Positions 1-8,149 of a stretch of DNA of 46,610 bases are shown here, one piece after another. The notes beneath the pieces were generated by a model, which was not told where the DNA came from, did no database searches, and was given only the letters and a program-made list of their open reading frames with translations. Positions within the stretch are counted from its first letter, which is position 1, and each line of letters opens with the position of its first letter. The DNA comes from DATLZM01 sp035559315. GTDB taxonomy: Bacteria; Actinomycetota; UBA4738; HRBIN12. Made by a program: the position numbers and the translations under genes. Location: the NCBI GenBank assembly GCA_035559315.1, contig DATMBJ010000231.1, forward strand, positions 1 through 46,610, given 5' to 3'.

Positions 1-2
1 CG

Positions 3-1751
3 GCCTGGGTGGCCGTGGTCGCGGTCGCGCTCTGGCACCCGGAACCGGTCGCCCGGGCCGCCGAGGGCGCGGCCACGCTCGGGGCGGCGCCCGCCCGGGT
101 GGTGGCCGGGGAGCCCGTCGTGCTCTCCGGCGCGGTGGACGGTGGCCCCTCCTGCACGGCCGGACGGGAGGTGGCGCTCGAGGCGCTCCCCTCGGGCGCC
201 GGGTCGTGGTCCACGGTCGCGGTGGGCGAGACGGGTCCGGCCGGGGAGTTCTCGTTCACGGCGACGCCCGCCGTCTCCACCCGCTACCGGGCCACCGTCC
301 CGGCCGTCCCGTCCGGCGACGGCTCCTGCCCGGCGCTCTCGTCCCCCGAGGTCGCGGTCGAGGTCGCGGCGCTCGTCGAGCTCCAGGCCCCCGCCACGGT
401 CCGGGCCGGCGCCTGCCCGCGCGTCGCGGTGACGGTGAGCCCGCCCAAGCCGGGCAGCCCCGTCGAGCTCGAGCGACGCCGCGGCGACCGATGGGTGGAG
501 CTCGGGACGGGGACCCTGGACGAGGGCTCGAGCGCCGCGTTCCACCCGTGCTTCGGCTTCGACGACCTGGGCGCGGTGCCGCTCCGCGCCTCGTGGGCGG
601 GCGACCCGGCGAACGCGCCCGGCTCGGCCGGGACGACCCTCGAGGTGGTCCGGGCCGCGTGGATGGTCCGCGTGGACGGCGTGATCGGGGGCCGGGCCGT
701 CTCGGTGGCGGTCGCCGACGACGGGGTCTTCCTCTACCGGCACCAGGACGGCGCGCCCCGGACGCCCGCCTCGAACGAGAAGCTCCTGCTCTCGATGGCG
801 ATCCTGGACGCCCTGGGTCCCGACCACCGCCTCACGACCGAGGCGGCGGCCCGGCGGGTCGAGGGCGGCGTGGTGCGGGGCGACCTCTGGATCCTCGGGG
901 GCGGGGACCCCGAGCTCGGGCGCGCCCGCCTCGCGCTCCTCGCCGAACGGATCCGCGACGCCGGGATCCACCGGGTCACCGGCTCGGTGGAGGGGAGCAC
1001 CGGTCCCTTCGGCCGCGACTGGTGGGCGCCGGGGTGGCGGTGGTACTTCCCGCGCGAGGAGGTGCCGCTCCCCACGGCGCTCGTCTTCGCCGGGAACGTG
1101 GCGGGGGGCGTGCACGTGGCGGACCCCGAGCGGCGCGCGGCCGCGTTCCTCACCCGGAGGCTCGAGCGCCTCGGCGTGCGGGTGGGCGGGCCGCCGGGGA
1201 TGGGGCGGCCGCCCGCCGGGCTCACGACCGTCGCCCAGGTCTCCTCCCGGTCCCTGCGCGCGATCGTGTCTCGGATGAACCGGACCTCGGACAACCTCGC
1301 CGCCGAGGTCCTCGGGAAGCTGCTCGGGGCGACCGAGCTCGGGCCGCCGGGGACGATCGCCAAGGGGGCCGAGGCGATCGGCGACTGGGCCGCCGCGCGC
1401 GGCGTGCGGGTGCGGGCCTTCGATGCCTCGGGCCTCTCGTACCGGGACCGGCTGCGGGCCGTGGGACTGGTCCGGCTCCTCGACGCCGCGGAGGAGGAGC
1501 CCTGGGGCGCGGCGCTCCGCCGCGGCCTCGCGGCCCCGGGGCAGGGGACGCTCGAGCACCGGCTGGCCGGCGTGGAGGTCCGGGCGAAGACCGGCACGCT
1601 CTCGGGGGTCTCGGCGCTCTCCGGCTGGGTGTGGCTCGAGCGGGGGGGCGACTGGGCGGCGTTCTCCATCCTCTCGGAGGGGCTGCCGAAGGCGACGGCC
1701 GTCCGGATCGAGGACGCGATCGTCCGCGCCGCGGCGGCGGGCGCGCGCTGA
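3..1751 (+). CDS. dacB: D-alanyl-D-alanine carboxypeptidase/endopeptidase, PBP4 (S13) family, 5' end outside window
   Basis: Low-molecular-mass penicillin-binding protein expected to act on peptidoglycan stem peptides outside the membrane. Numbering from the first GTG in the window (position 9), the S13 triad is visible: SxxK as S255-N-E-K258, SxN as S427-D-N429 and KTG as K527-T-G529. About 215 residues of beta-rich, Ig-like sequence with several cysteines precede the catalytic part; this extension is not part of the minimal PBP4 fold. The frame is open to the window edge, and the visible N-terminus is only the hydrophobic core and cleavage region of a signal peptide without a basic n-region, so the true start is probably upstream. 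Product assignment is firm; exact peptidase activity is inferred from family. Confidence 0.9.
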   Translation, partial: AWVAVVAVALWHPEPVARAAEGAATLGAAPARVVAGEPVVLSGAVDGGPSCTAGREVALEALPSGAGSWSTVAVGETGPAGEFSFTATPAVSTRYRATVPAVPSGDGSCPALSSPEVAVEVAALVELQAPATVRAGACPRVAVTVSPPKPGSPVELERRRGDRWVELGTGTLDEGSSAAFHPCFGFDDLGAVPLRASWAGDPANAPGSAGTTLEVVRAAWMVRVDGVIGGRAVSVAVADDGVFLYRHQDGAPRTPASNEKLLLSMAILDALGPDHRLTTEAAARRVEGGVVRGDLWILGGGDPELGRARLALLAERIRDAGIHRVTGSVEGSTGPFGRDWWAPGWRWYFPREEVPLPTALVFAGNVAGGVHVADPERRAAAFLTRRLERLGVRVGGPPGMGRPPAGLTTVAQVSSRSLRAIVSRMNRTSDNLAAEVLGKLLGATELGPPGTIAKGAEAIGDWAAARGVRVRAFDASGLSYRDRLRAVGLVRLLDAAEEEPWGAALRRGLAAPGQGTLEHRLAGVEVRAKTGTLSGVSALSGWVWLERGGDWAAFSILSEGLPKATAVRIEDAIVRAAAAGAR

Positions 1752-1812
1752 CGCCCGATCGCCCGGCGGCCGCCGATCGTCGGGCGCCCTGCGGCCGAGC
1801 TCCGGCTGAGCG

Positions 1813-2598
1813 TCAGGGCGGCCTGCCGCCGATCGCCCGCTCGATCTCCCGCGCGGCGGCCACGACGGCCGGGGCGAACCGCCGCGCCGCCGAGGACCCC
1901 ACCCGCCCCACCGGCCCCGAGATCGACACCGCCGCCACGACCTCGCCCTCGGGTCCGAAGACGGGGGCGCTGACCGACCCCACCCCGGGCTGGCGCTCGC
2001 CGGCGCTCGCCGCCCACCCGCGGCGGCGGATCGCCCGGAGCCCGCGTCGGAGCCGCTCGCCCACCGGGGTCGCCGGCGTGAGCGGGGTGGCCTCCGCCAC
2101 GAGGCGCTCGGCGTCCTCCGCCCACGCCAGGAACACCTTCCCCGCCGAGCCCGCGGTGAGCGGGAGCGCGGCGCCGACCTCGACGATGGTCCGGAGCTCG
2201 TGCCGGGACTCGACGGCGTCCACGCAGAGCCGGCGGTCGCCGGAGCGGACGTAGAGCTGGGCGCTCTCGCCGGTCTCCCGTGCCAGGCGCTCGAGCGCCG
2301 GGTGGGCGAGCTCGCGGAGGGGGAGCTCGCGGAGGGCGGAGGCGGCCAGGCGGAGGAGCCGGGGGCCCGGCCCGTAGCCCCGCCCCTCGGTCTGCGAGAG
2401 GAACCCGAGCGCGACGAGGGCTCGGAGCAGCCGGTGCGCGGTGGGCCGCGGGAGGCCGGTGGCCCGGGCGACGTCGGTGAACGTCCGGGCGCCGGCCTCC
2501 ACGGCGTCCAGGACCGCGGCGGCCCGGTCGAGGACCCCGACCCCGCTCGGGCGCCCGGGGTTCCGCCCGGGGTCTCGCTCTGCTATCCTGCGGCCCAT
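1813..2598 (-). CDS. IclR-family transcriptional regulator, divergent from leuCD
   Basis: A 261-residue protein with an N-terminal winged helix-turn-helix (about residues 22-70, including TGLPRPTAHRLLRAL) and a C-terminal IclR effector-binding domain (about 85-255). The ATG at 2598 is the only ATG that places the HTH at the usual distance from the N-terminus; the open frame upstream runs antisense through leuC and is not coding. In Actinobacteria an IclR protein of this kind (NdgR/LtbR group) sits beside leuCD and represses it; the same divergent layout here makes that role likely. An inverted repeat in the shared intergenic region is a plausible binding site. The effector is not predictable from the sequence. 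Confidence 0.9.
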   Translation of the reverse strand: MGRRIAERDPGRNPGRPSGVGVLDRAAAVLDAVEAGARTFTDVARATGLPRPTAHRLLRALVALGFLSQTEGRGYGPGPRLLRLAASALRELPLRELAHPALERLARETGESAQLYVRSGDRRLCVDAVESRHELRTIVEVGAALPLTAGSAGKVFLAWAEDAERLVAEATPLTPATPVGERLRRGLRAIRRRGWAASAGERQPGVGSVSAPVFGPEGEVVAAVSISGPVGRVGSSAARRFAPAVVAAAREIERAIGGRPP

Positions 2599-2634
2599 GC
2601 CCGCGACATGGTACCTGGTTCCATATATCGGAAC
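2584..2634. promoter_or_regulatory. iclR/leuC divergent control region with inverted repeat
   Basis: GTTCC-N7-GGAAC is a perfect inverted repeat at 2618-2634. A -10-like TATCCT for leuC lies at 2584-2589, so the repeat would fall in the leuC 5' leader. On the other strand a TACCAT (2613-2608) sits 9 nt before the iclR start, so the repeat would also cover the iclR spacer and -35 zone. This arrangement suits joint repression of leuCD and autoregulation. Binding by the IclR protein is inferred. Confidence 0.5.
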
Positions 2635-2646
2635 AGGCAGCGAGGC

Positions 2647-4059
2647 GTGACCGAGGCCAGGACGCTCGCGGAGAAGGTGTGGGAGCGGCACGTCGTCCGC
2701 CGCGCGCCGGGCGAGCCCGACCTCCTCTACGTCGACCTCCACCTGGTGCACGAGGTCACGAGCCCCCAGGCGTTCGACGGGCTCCGGATGGCCGGGCGGC
2801 GGGTCCGCCGGCCCGACCTCACGCTGGCCACGATGGACCACAACGTCCCCACGAGCCCGGGTCCGGTGGAGGACGAGGTCTCCCGCCGCCAGATGGAGGC
2901 CCTGGAGCGGAACTGCCGGGAGTTCGGGATCACGCTGTTCCCGCGGGGCCACGCGGGCCAGGGCATCGTCCACGTGATCGGCCCCCAGCTCGGGCTCACC
3001 CAGCCGGGGATGGTGATCGTCTGCGGCGACTCCCACACGAGCACGCACGGCGCGTTCGGCGCGCTCGCGTTCGGGATCGGGACGAGCGAGGTCGAGCACG
3101 TCCTCGCGACCCAGACCCTCCCCCAGGCCCGGCCGCGCACGATGGCGATCACGGTCGAGGGCGAGCTCCCACCGGACGTGACGGCCAAGGACGTGATCCT
3201 CGGGATCATCGCCCGGATCGGGACCTCGGGCGGCGTCGGCCACGTGGTCGAGTACCGGGGCTCGGCGATCCGGTCGCTCTCCATGGAGGGCCGGATGACG
3301 GTCTGCAACATGTCGATCGAGGCCGGGGCCCGGGCCGGGATGGTGGCGCCCGACGACACGACCTTCGCCTACCTCGAGGACCGGCCCTACGCGCCGAAGG
3401 GCCGGGACTGGGAGCGGGCCCTCGACGACTGGCGGCGCCTCCCCACCGACCCGGGGGCGTCGTTCGACCGGGAGGTGGTGATCGACGCGGGCGAGCTCCG
3501 GCCCTACGTGTCCTGGGGCACGAACCCCGCGCAGACCGTCCCCATCGACGGCGCGGTGCCGGACCCCGCCTCGTTCGAGGACCCCCGGCAGCGCGAGGCC
3601 GCCGAGCGGGCCCTCGCCTACATGGGGCTCGCGCCCGGGACCCCGATCCGAGAGATCCGCCCGGACGTCGTGTTCCTCGGCTCCTGCACGAACAGCCGCC
3701 TCGAGGACCTCCGGCTCGCGGCCGGGATCGTGGCCGGGCGGAAGGTGGCCCCGGGGATCCGGGCCATGGTCGTGCCGGGCTCCACGGCGGTGAAGCTCCA
3801 GGCGGAGGAGGAGGGGCTCGACCGCATCTTCAAGGAGGCGGGGTTCGAGTGGCGGGAGTCGGGGTGCTCGATGTGCCTGGGGATGAACCCCGACATCCTC
3901 CGCCCCGGCGAGCGGTCGGCCTCGACCTCCAACCGGAACTTCGAGGGCCGCCAGGGCCCGGGCGGGCGGACCCACCTGGTCTCCCCGGCGGTGGCCGCGG
4001 CGACGGCCGTCCTCGGACGGTTCGGGACCCCCGACGAGCTGCCCCCGAGGGAGGTGTAG
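2647..4059 (+). CDS. leuC: 3-isopropylmalate dehydratase large subunit
   Basis: The 470-residue aconitase-family subunit that, with LeuD, isomerises 2-isopropylmalate to 3-isopropylmalate in leucine synthesis. The three 4Fe-4S ligand cysteines are present as C347 (SCTNSR) and C407/C410 (GCSMCLGMN), at the numbering usual for the family. The GTG at 2647 gives the normal length; no strong Shine-Dalgarno precedes it. The open frame further upstream is antisense to iclR. leuD follows after a 2-nt gap, so the two subunits are co-transcribed and probably translationally coupled. Confidence 0.97.
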   Translation: MTEARTLAEKVWERHVVRRAPGEPDLLYVDLHLVHEVTSPQAFDGLRMAGRRVRRPDLTLATMDHNVPTSPGPVEDEVSRRQMEALERNCREFGITLFPRGHAGQGIVHVIGPQLGLTQPGMVIVCGDSHTSTHGAFGALAFGIGTSEVEHVLATQTLPQARPRTMAITVEGELPPDVTAKDVILGIIARIGTSGGVGHVVEYRGSAIRSLSMEGRMTVCNMSIEAGARAGMVAPDDTTFAYLEDRPYAPKGRDWERALDDWRRLPTDPGASFDREVVIDAGELRPYVSWGTNPAQTVPIDGAVPDPASFEDPRQREAAERALAYMGLAPGTPIREIRPDVVFLGSCTNSRLEDLRLAAGIVAGRKVAPGIRAMVVPGSTAVKLQAEEEGLDRIFKEAGFEWRESGCSMCLGMNPDILRPGERSASTSNRNFEGRQGPGGRTHLVSPAVAAATAVLGRFGTPDELPPREV

Positions 4060-4061
4060 CG

Positions 4062-4649
4062 GTGGAGCCGTTCCGCGTCCACACCGGCCGGGCCCTCCCC
4101 CTCGGGCTCCCCGACGTCGACACCGACCAGATCATGCCCGCCCGCTACCTCAAGCGGATCGAGCGGACCGGGTTCGGGGAGTTCCTGTTCGCCGACCGGA
4201 GGACGGAGCCGGGCTTCCCCCTCGACGACCCCCGCTACGCGGGGGCCACGATCCTCCTGGCGGGGCCCAACTTCGGATGCGGATCCTCCCGGGAGCACGC
4301 GGTGTGGGGGATCGCCCAGGCCGGGTTCCGCGCGGTGATCGCCCCGTCCTTCGCCGACATCTTCCGCGGGAACTGCCTGAAGAACGGGGTGCTCCCGGTG
4401 GTGCTCCCGGAGGGGGTCGTGGAGCGGCTCCTGGAGGCGGTCCGGGCCGACCCGGGCGTCGAGCTCACCGTCGACCTCGAAGCCCGGGAGGTCCGGGGGG
4501 CGGGGGTCGCGGCGGCCTTCGAGATCGAGGAGGACGCCCGCCGGAGGCTCCTCGAGGGCCTCGACGACATCGGGATCACCCTCCGCCACGAGGCCGAGAT
4601 CGCCGCCTACGAGGAGCACCGCCCGGCCTGGATGCCGAGCCTCGCGTGA
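4062..4649 (+). CDS. leuD: 3-isopropylmalate dehydratase small subunit
   Basis: A 195-residue swivel-domain partner of LeuC. The sequence shows the expected DVDTDQIMPARYLK near the N-terminus and GPNFGCGSSREHAVW in the substrate-binding loop, both hallmarks of LeuD. It starts at GTG 4062, two bases after the leuC stop, and is preceded by a GGGAGG in the end of leuC that can act as ribosome binding site. It ends 27 nt before the convergent vapC gene. Confidence 0.97.
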   Translation: MEPFRVHTGRALPLGLPDVDTDQIMPARYLKRIERTGFGEFLFADRRTEPGFPLDDPRYAGATILLAGPNFGCGSSREHAVWGIAQAGFRAVIAPSFADIFRGNCLKNGVLPVVLPEGVVERLLEAVRADPGVELTVDLEAREVRGAGVAAAFEIEEDARRRLLEGLDDIGITLRHEAEIAAYEEHRPAWMPSLA

Positions 4650-4676
4650 GGGGAGGACCGTGGGACCGGTGGGCCC

Positions 4677-5075
4677 TCACGGCACCGGGTAGGCCCGGAG
4701 CCCGGCGTATCGGGCGATGACCTCGAAGTCGGCGTCGTTGTGCAGGAGCGTGGCGCCCTCCCGGATCACCGGGACCGCGATGAGGCAGTCGCTCAGGGCC
4801 CTCGGGGTCTCCCCCGCCGCGCGACAGGTCCGGTAGATCCACGCCGCCTCCTCGAAATCGGCGAGGCCCCGCAGGCGCAGGAGCGGGAAGGCTACGAGCC
4901 GCCGCCGGAGCGGGCGGAGCTGCTCGGCACCGGCCCCGGCCAGGAGCTCCATGACGATCACCTCGGTGAGGCCGATCTCCTCCCCCCGCTCGAGGAGCTC
5001 CGTGAGCACCCGGGCCGTCGGATGCCCGCTCCCCCGGAGGAACTCCACCCACGCCGAGGTGTCGGCGACGATCAC
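4677..5075 (-). CDS. vapC: VapC-like PIN-domain toxin ribonuclease
   Basis: A 132-residue PIN domain protein. Predicted metal-binding acidic residues are D5 (VADTSAW), E43 (VIVMELLAG), D96 (ALSDCLIA) and D114/D116 (HNDADF), the standard PIN set. The GTG start at 5075 overlaps the stop of the upstream antitoxin gene (GTGA), typical of coupled VapBC pairs. Family members cleave RNA, often tRNA or rRNA; the target here cannot be read from sequence. All catalytic residues are intact, so the toxin is probably active when free of antitoxin. Confidence 0.88.
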   Translation of the reverse strand: MIVADTSAWVEFLRGSGHPTARVLTELLERGEEIGLTEVIVMELLAGAGAEQLRPLRRRLVAFPLLRLRGLADFEEAAWIYRTCRAAGETPRALSDCLIAVPVIREGATLLHNDADFEVIARYAGLRAYPVP

Positions 5076-5278
5076 CGCCGTCCGACCCGGGAACGCCGCA
5101 TGGCCTGGAGGTCGCCTTCCCAGCCGGTCCCGGCGAGCTCCAGCATGTCCCGGGGGCTCGCCTCCCCGGCCACGGTCCGGAGGGCGAAGTCGATGGCCTC
5201 GCGCTTGGTCCGGAGGCCGTAGAGGCGCATCACCTTGGCGATCAGCTCGTCGTCCACCACGACGTTCGTCCTTCCCAC
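5072..5278 (-). CDS. vapB: VapB-like antitoxin
   Basis: A 68-residue protein with a short ribbon-helix-helix-type N-terminus (TNVVVDDELIAKVMRL) followed by the TKREAIDFALR segment common in VapB antitoxins; the basic C-terminal tail would wrap the toxin. The GTG at 5278 is chosen over GTG 5284 because a TATCGT hexamer (5291-5286) ends exactly 7 nt before it and because VapB proteins usually begin close to the DNA-binding strand. Its stop overlaps the vapC start. VapB family proteins bind their own promoter, so autoregulation is expected. Confidence 0.82.
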   Translation of the reverse strand: MGRTNVVVDDELIAKVMRLYGLRTKREAIDFALRTVAGEASPRDMLELAGTGWEGDLQAMRRSRVGRR

Positions 5279-5285
5279 AGGCACG

Positions 5286-5291
5286 ACGATA
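5286..5291 (-). promoter_or_regulatory. -10 hexamer TATCGT of vapBC (leaderless)
   Basis: TATCGT read on the minus strand ends 7 nt before the vapB GTG at 5278, the same geometry seen at several other genes in this window. No recognisable -35 was seen. Confidence 0.5.
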
Positions 5292-5330
5292 CACCATGCG
5301 ACACGTTGAGGTGTAAACCGATGTTCCAGG

Positions 5331-5999
5331 TCACCCCGAAGGCACCGGGGCCATGTGGGTGCCGAACCACTCTCCGGCCAGGTCGGCCACCCGTTCCAGC
5401 GCGCCGGGTTCCTCGAACAGGTGCGTGGCGCCGGGGATCACCTCCAGCCGCACCGGGCAGCGGAAGAGCGGCAGCACCTCCCGGTTCAGCTCGAGCACCA
5501 CCGGGTCGTCCCCGCCCACCACCAGGAGGGTCGGGGCCCGGACCCGGGGGATCGCCTCGCGGGCGAGGTCCGGCCGGCCGCCGCGGGAGACGACGGCCCG
5601 GACCTCCTCGCCGAGCTCCGCGGCGGCCAGCAGCGCCGCCGCCGCGCCCGTGCTCGCGCCGAAGTAGCCCAGGGCGAGCCCGGCGGTCCTCGCCTCCCCC
5701 CGGAGCCAGCGGGTCGCGGCGAGGAGCCGCTCGGCGAGGAGCGGGATGTCGAACACGAGCCGGCGGTCGAGGGCCTCCTCCTCGGTGAGGAGGTCGAAGA
5801 GGAGGGTCGCGATCCCCTCGCGGCGGAGCCGCTCGGCCACCATCCGGTTCCGCGGCGAGAGCCGGCTGCTCCCGCTGCCGTGGGCGAAGGCCACGATGCC
5901 CCGCGCGCCCTCGGGGATCCCGAGGTCGCCGGGGAGCGCGAGGCCGTCGGCCTCGATCGTCACCGCGACCGGCTCGGCCGGGCTCGTCATCGGTGCCAT
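5331..5999 (-). CDS. Alpha/beta hydrolase, dienelactone hydrolase-like
   Basis: A 222-residue single-domain alpha/beta hydrolase. The nucleophile elbow is GASTGA (GxSxG), the acid is in VVGGDDPVV and the histidine in PGATHLFEE, so the catalytic triad is complete. An oxyanion-type FAHGSGSSRLSPRN lies near residue 40. In Actinobacteria such proteins are often fused to or next to a phosphoribosyltransferase; that partner is not present here. The ATG at 5999 has a GGGAGG 8 nt upstream, supporting the start. Substrate is unknown. No signal peptide, so it is cytoplasmic. Confidence 0.85.
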   Translation of the reverse strand: MAPMTSPAEPVAVTIEADGLALPGDLGIPEGARGIVAFAHGSGSSRLSPRNRMVAERLRREGIATLLFDLLTEEEALDRRLVFDIPLLAERLLAATRWLRGEARTAGLALGYFGASTGAAAALLAAAELGEEVRAVVSRGGRPDLAREAIPRVRAPTLLVVGGDDPVVLELNREVLPLFRCPVRLEVIPGATHLFEEPGALERVADLAGEWFGTHMAPVPSG

Positions 6000-6084
6000 G
6001 GCGCAGCCTCCCGACCGCCGTTAGGTGCCGGACGGTGCGGCGCGGTCGTCACCTCCCCCATCACTGTGCCACGCTGGAGCCGCG

Positions 6085-7050
6085 ATGGGCATCCGGCTCG
6101 CGCTCGCCGGGGACACGATGCTCGGGCGCGGGGTGGCGCGCGAGCTCGAGCTCGGGACGCCCCCGGAGGCCCTGGTCTCCCCCGAGGTCGTCGAGGCCGC
6201 GCGGTCCGCGGACCTGTTCGTGCTCAACCTCGAGTGCTGCATCTCCGAGCGGGGCGAGCCCTGGCGGCGGCCGGGGAAACCCTTCTTCTTCCGGGCCCCG
6301 CCGGCGGCGGTCCGGACCCTCGTCCACCTCGGGGTGGACTGCGTGACCCTCGCCAACAACCACGCCCTCGACTTCGGCGAGGAGGCGCTCCTCGACACGC
6401 TCGAGCACCTCCGCTCCGCGGGGATCCGGGCGGTGGGGGCCGGGCCCGACGAGGCCGCGGCCCGGGAGCCCGCGGTGCTCGAGGCCGGGGGGCTCCGCCT
6501 GGCCGTGCTCGGGGTCACCGACCATCCCGACGACTTCGCCGCCGGCCCGGGCCGGCCCGGGGTGGCCTTCGCGGACCTCTGGTCGGCGGTGCCGGCCTGG
6601 CTCCCGGAGGCGGTCCGCGCGGCGCGCGAGCGTGCCGACCTGGTGCTCGTCACCCCCCATTGGGGGCCCAACATGGTCCCCGAGCCCGTCCCCCACGTCC
6701 GGCGGGCGGCGCGGGCGCTCGTCGAGGCCGGCGCCGACCTCGTGGCCGGGCACTCGGCCCACGTCTTCCACGGGGTGGACGGGCGGGTGCTCTACGACCT
6801 GGGGGACTTCCTGGACGACTACGCGGTGGACCCGGTCCTCCGCAACGACCTCTCGCTGCTGTGGTTCGTGGACCTCGAGCCGGGCGGCCCGAGGTGCGTG
6901 GAGGGCCTGCCGCTGCGGCTCGAGTACGCGTTCACGCGGGTGGCGGAGGGCGAGGACGACGCCTGGATCGAGCGGAGGCTGCGGGAGGCCTGCCGCCCGT
7001 TCGGCGCCCGCGTCGAGCGGGAGGGTCGGATGCTCCGGGTCCTCCGGTAG
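6085..7050 (+). CDS. CapA-family protein (poly-gamma-glutamate synthesis type, metallophosphatase fold)
   Basis: A 321-residue CapA-like protein. Metallophosphoesterase-type motifs appear in order: AGDTMLGR near the N-terminus, LNLECC, LANNHALDFG, TPHWGPN, and AGHSAHVFHG followed by VLYDLGDFLDDY. In Bacillus CapA/PgsA takes part in poly-gamma-glutamate export, but most family members in Actinobacteria are of unknown function, and no capBC partners are nearby. There is no signal peptide or membrane anchor, unlike membrane-bound CapA. The start is ATG 6085; no clear ribosome binding site is seen. Confidence 0.87.
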   Translation: MGIRLALAGDTMLGRGVARELELGTPPEALVSPEVVEAARSADLFVLNLECCISERGEPWRRPGKPFFFRAPPAAVRTLVHLGVDCVTLANNHALDFGEEALLDTLEHLRSAGIRAVGAGPDEAAAREPAVLEAGGLRLAVLGVTDHPDDFAAGPGRPGVAFADLWSAVPAWLPEAVRAARERADLVLVTPHWGPNMVPEPVPHVRRAARALVEAGADLVAGHSAHVFHGVDGRVLYDLGDFLDDYAVDPVLRNDLSLLWFVDLEPGGPRCVEGLPLRLEYAFTRVAEGEDDAWIERRLREACRPFGARVEREGRMLRVLR

Positions 7051-7133
7051 CCGCCGCTCCGAACCGGGAGGGCTCCGGGCTCGAGCCCCGGGCCCGGCCC
7101 TCGGGGTATCGTTCGGCCGGTCCGGGAGGAGGG

Positions 7134-8096
7134 ATGCGCAGGAGCGGGTCGGTCTTCGTCGCGGTCGCGTTGATCGGCACCGGCGTGCTGCTCCTGCTCC
7201 GCGACGCCGGGGTGGTGAGCGGGAGGGTCCGGATCTGGCCGCTCCTCGTGCTGGTCTTCGGCGTGGCGATGCTCCTGGACCGCGCGGCCGCCGGGTCCCT
7301 CCGAGGGGACGGGCTCGCCGGGCCGCTCGTCCTGGTCGCGGTCGGTGCGCTCTTCCTCCTCCAGGACCTGGGGGCGGTGGAGCGCGACCTCTCGGTGTGG
7401 CCGGTGGTGCTGATCGCCGTGGGGCTGGGGATCGCGCTCTCCGGGCTCGGGGTCGGCCGCACCGCGGGGCGGGTGGCGGTGGAGGCCGTGCCCCTGGACG
7501 GGGCGACCTCGGGCCGGCTGGTGCTCCGGCACGGGGCTGGCCGGCTCTCGGTGGGCGCGACCCACGAGCCCGGCGCGTTCCTCGAGGGGACGTTCGTGGG
7601 CGGGGTCGAGCGGCGGGTGGAGCGGCGGGGGGACCGGCTCGAGGTGCGGCTCTCGCCCCCGGCCGGGGTCTGGCGGGGCCTCGCCCCGTGGCGCTGGGGA
7701 CGGGGCGGGTCCCTGGACTGGAGCCTGTCGCTCTCCCGGCGGGTCCCCCTGTCACTGGACCTCGCCACCGGCGCCGCCCGAGCCGAGCTCGACCTCTCCG
7801 ACCTCCGGGCGAGCGAGATCGACCTCCAGGCGGGGGCGAGCGACGTCGACCTGCGCCTGCCGTCCTCGGGGAGGACCGTCTGCCGGGTCAAGGCGGGGGC
7901 GGCGAAGCTCCGGGTCCGGGTCCCCGACCGGGTCTCGGGCCGGGTCGTGGTGCGCGGGGCTGTCTCCTCGCTCCGGGTCGACGAGATCCGGTTCCGGCGG
8001 ACGGATGGGAGCTTCGAGTCGCCCGACTTCGCACAGGCCGAACACCGGGTCGAGCTGGAGCTCGACGTGGGGGCGGCCGACGTCGAGGTGCGCTGA
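7134..8096 (+). CDS. Membrane protein with LiaF-like N-terminal segments and beta-repeat C-terminal domain
   Basis: A 320-residue protein. The first ~120 residues contain about four hydrophobic segments arranged as two GxxLLLxxxG...WPLLLVxxG repeats, the pattern of the LiaI/LiaF-type transmembrane domain. Residues ~125-320 form a soluble, alternating-strand region (for example DLATGAARAELDLSDLRASEIDLQAGASDVDLRLP) like the DUF4097/LiaF C-terminal adhesin-type beta-helix. Such proteins in Firmicutes modulate cell-envelope stress two-component systems; no kinase is adjacent, so the role here is only inferred as envelope-related. A GGGAGGAGGG precedes ATG 7134, and a TATCGT at 7107-7112 may be its -10. 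Confidence 0.75.
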   Translation: MRRSGSVFVAVALIGTGVLLLLRDAGVVSGRVRIWPLLVLVFGVAMLLDRAAAGSLRGDGLAGPLVLVAVGALFLLQDLGAVERDLSVWPVVLIAVGLGIALSGLGVGRTAGRVAVEAVPLDGATSGRLVLRHGAGRLSVGATHEPGAFLEGTFVGGVERRVERRGDRLEVRLSPPAGVWRGLAPWRWGRGGSLDWSLSLSRRVPLSLDLATGAARAELDLSDLRASEIDLQAGASDVDLRLPSSGRTVCRVKAGAAKLRVRVPDRVSGRVVVRGAVSSLRVDEIRFRRTDGSFESPDFAQAEHRVELELDVGAADVEVR

Positions 8097-8149
8097 GGGA
8101 TCGTGCCGTCGGGGCCTCGGTCCGCTCCGGCGGGGGAGGCCGGCCCCCG

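Noticed and set aside
206..2254. Very long open frames in alternative frames across most genes (for example 206-2254 +, 6632-11362 +, 23671-27507 -, 41923-46533 -)
   Set aside because: They are shadows produced by the extreme GC content: Arg/Pro/Gly/Ala-rich, no domain signal, and each overlaps a recognisable gene in another frame. Only the ends of some contain a real gene, which is listed with its proper start.
7077..7088. Perfect palindrome GGGCTCGAGCCC after the CapA-like gene
   Set aside because: With no loop it cannot form a normal terminator hairpin, and such runs are expected by chance in DNA this GC-rich.
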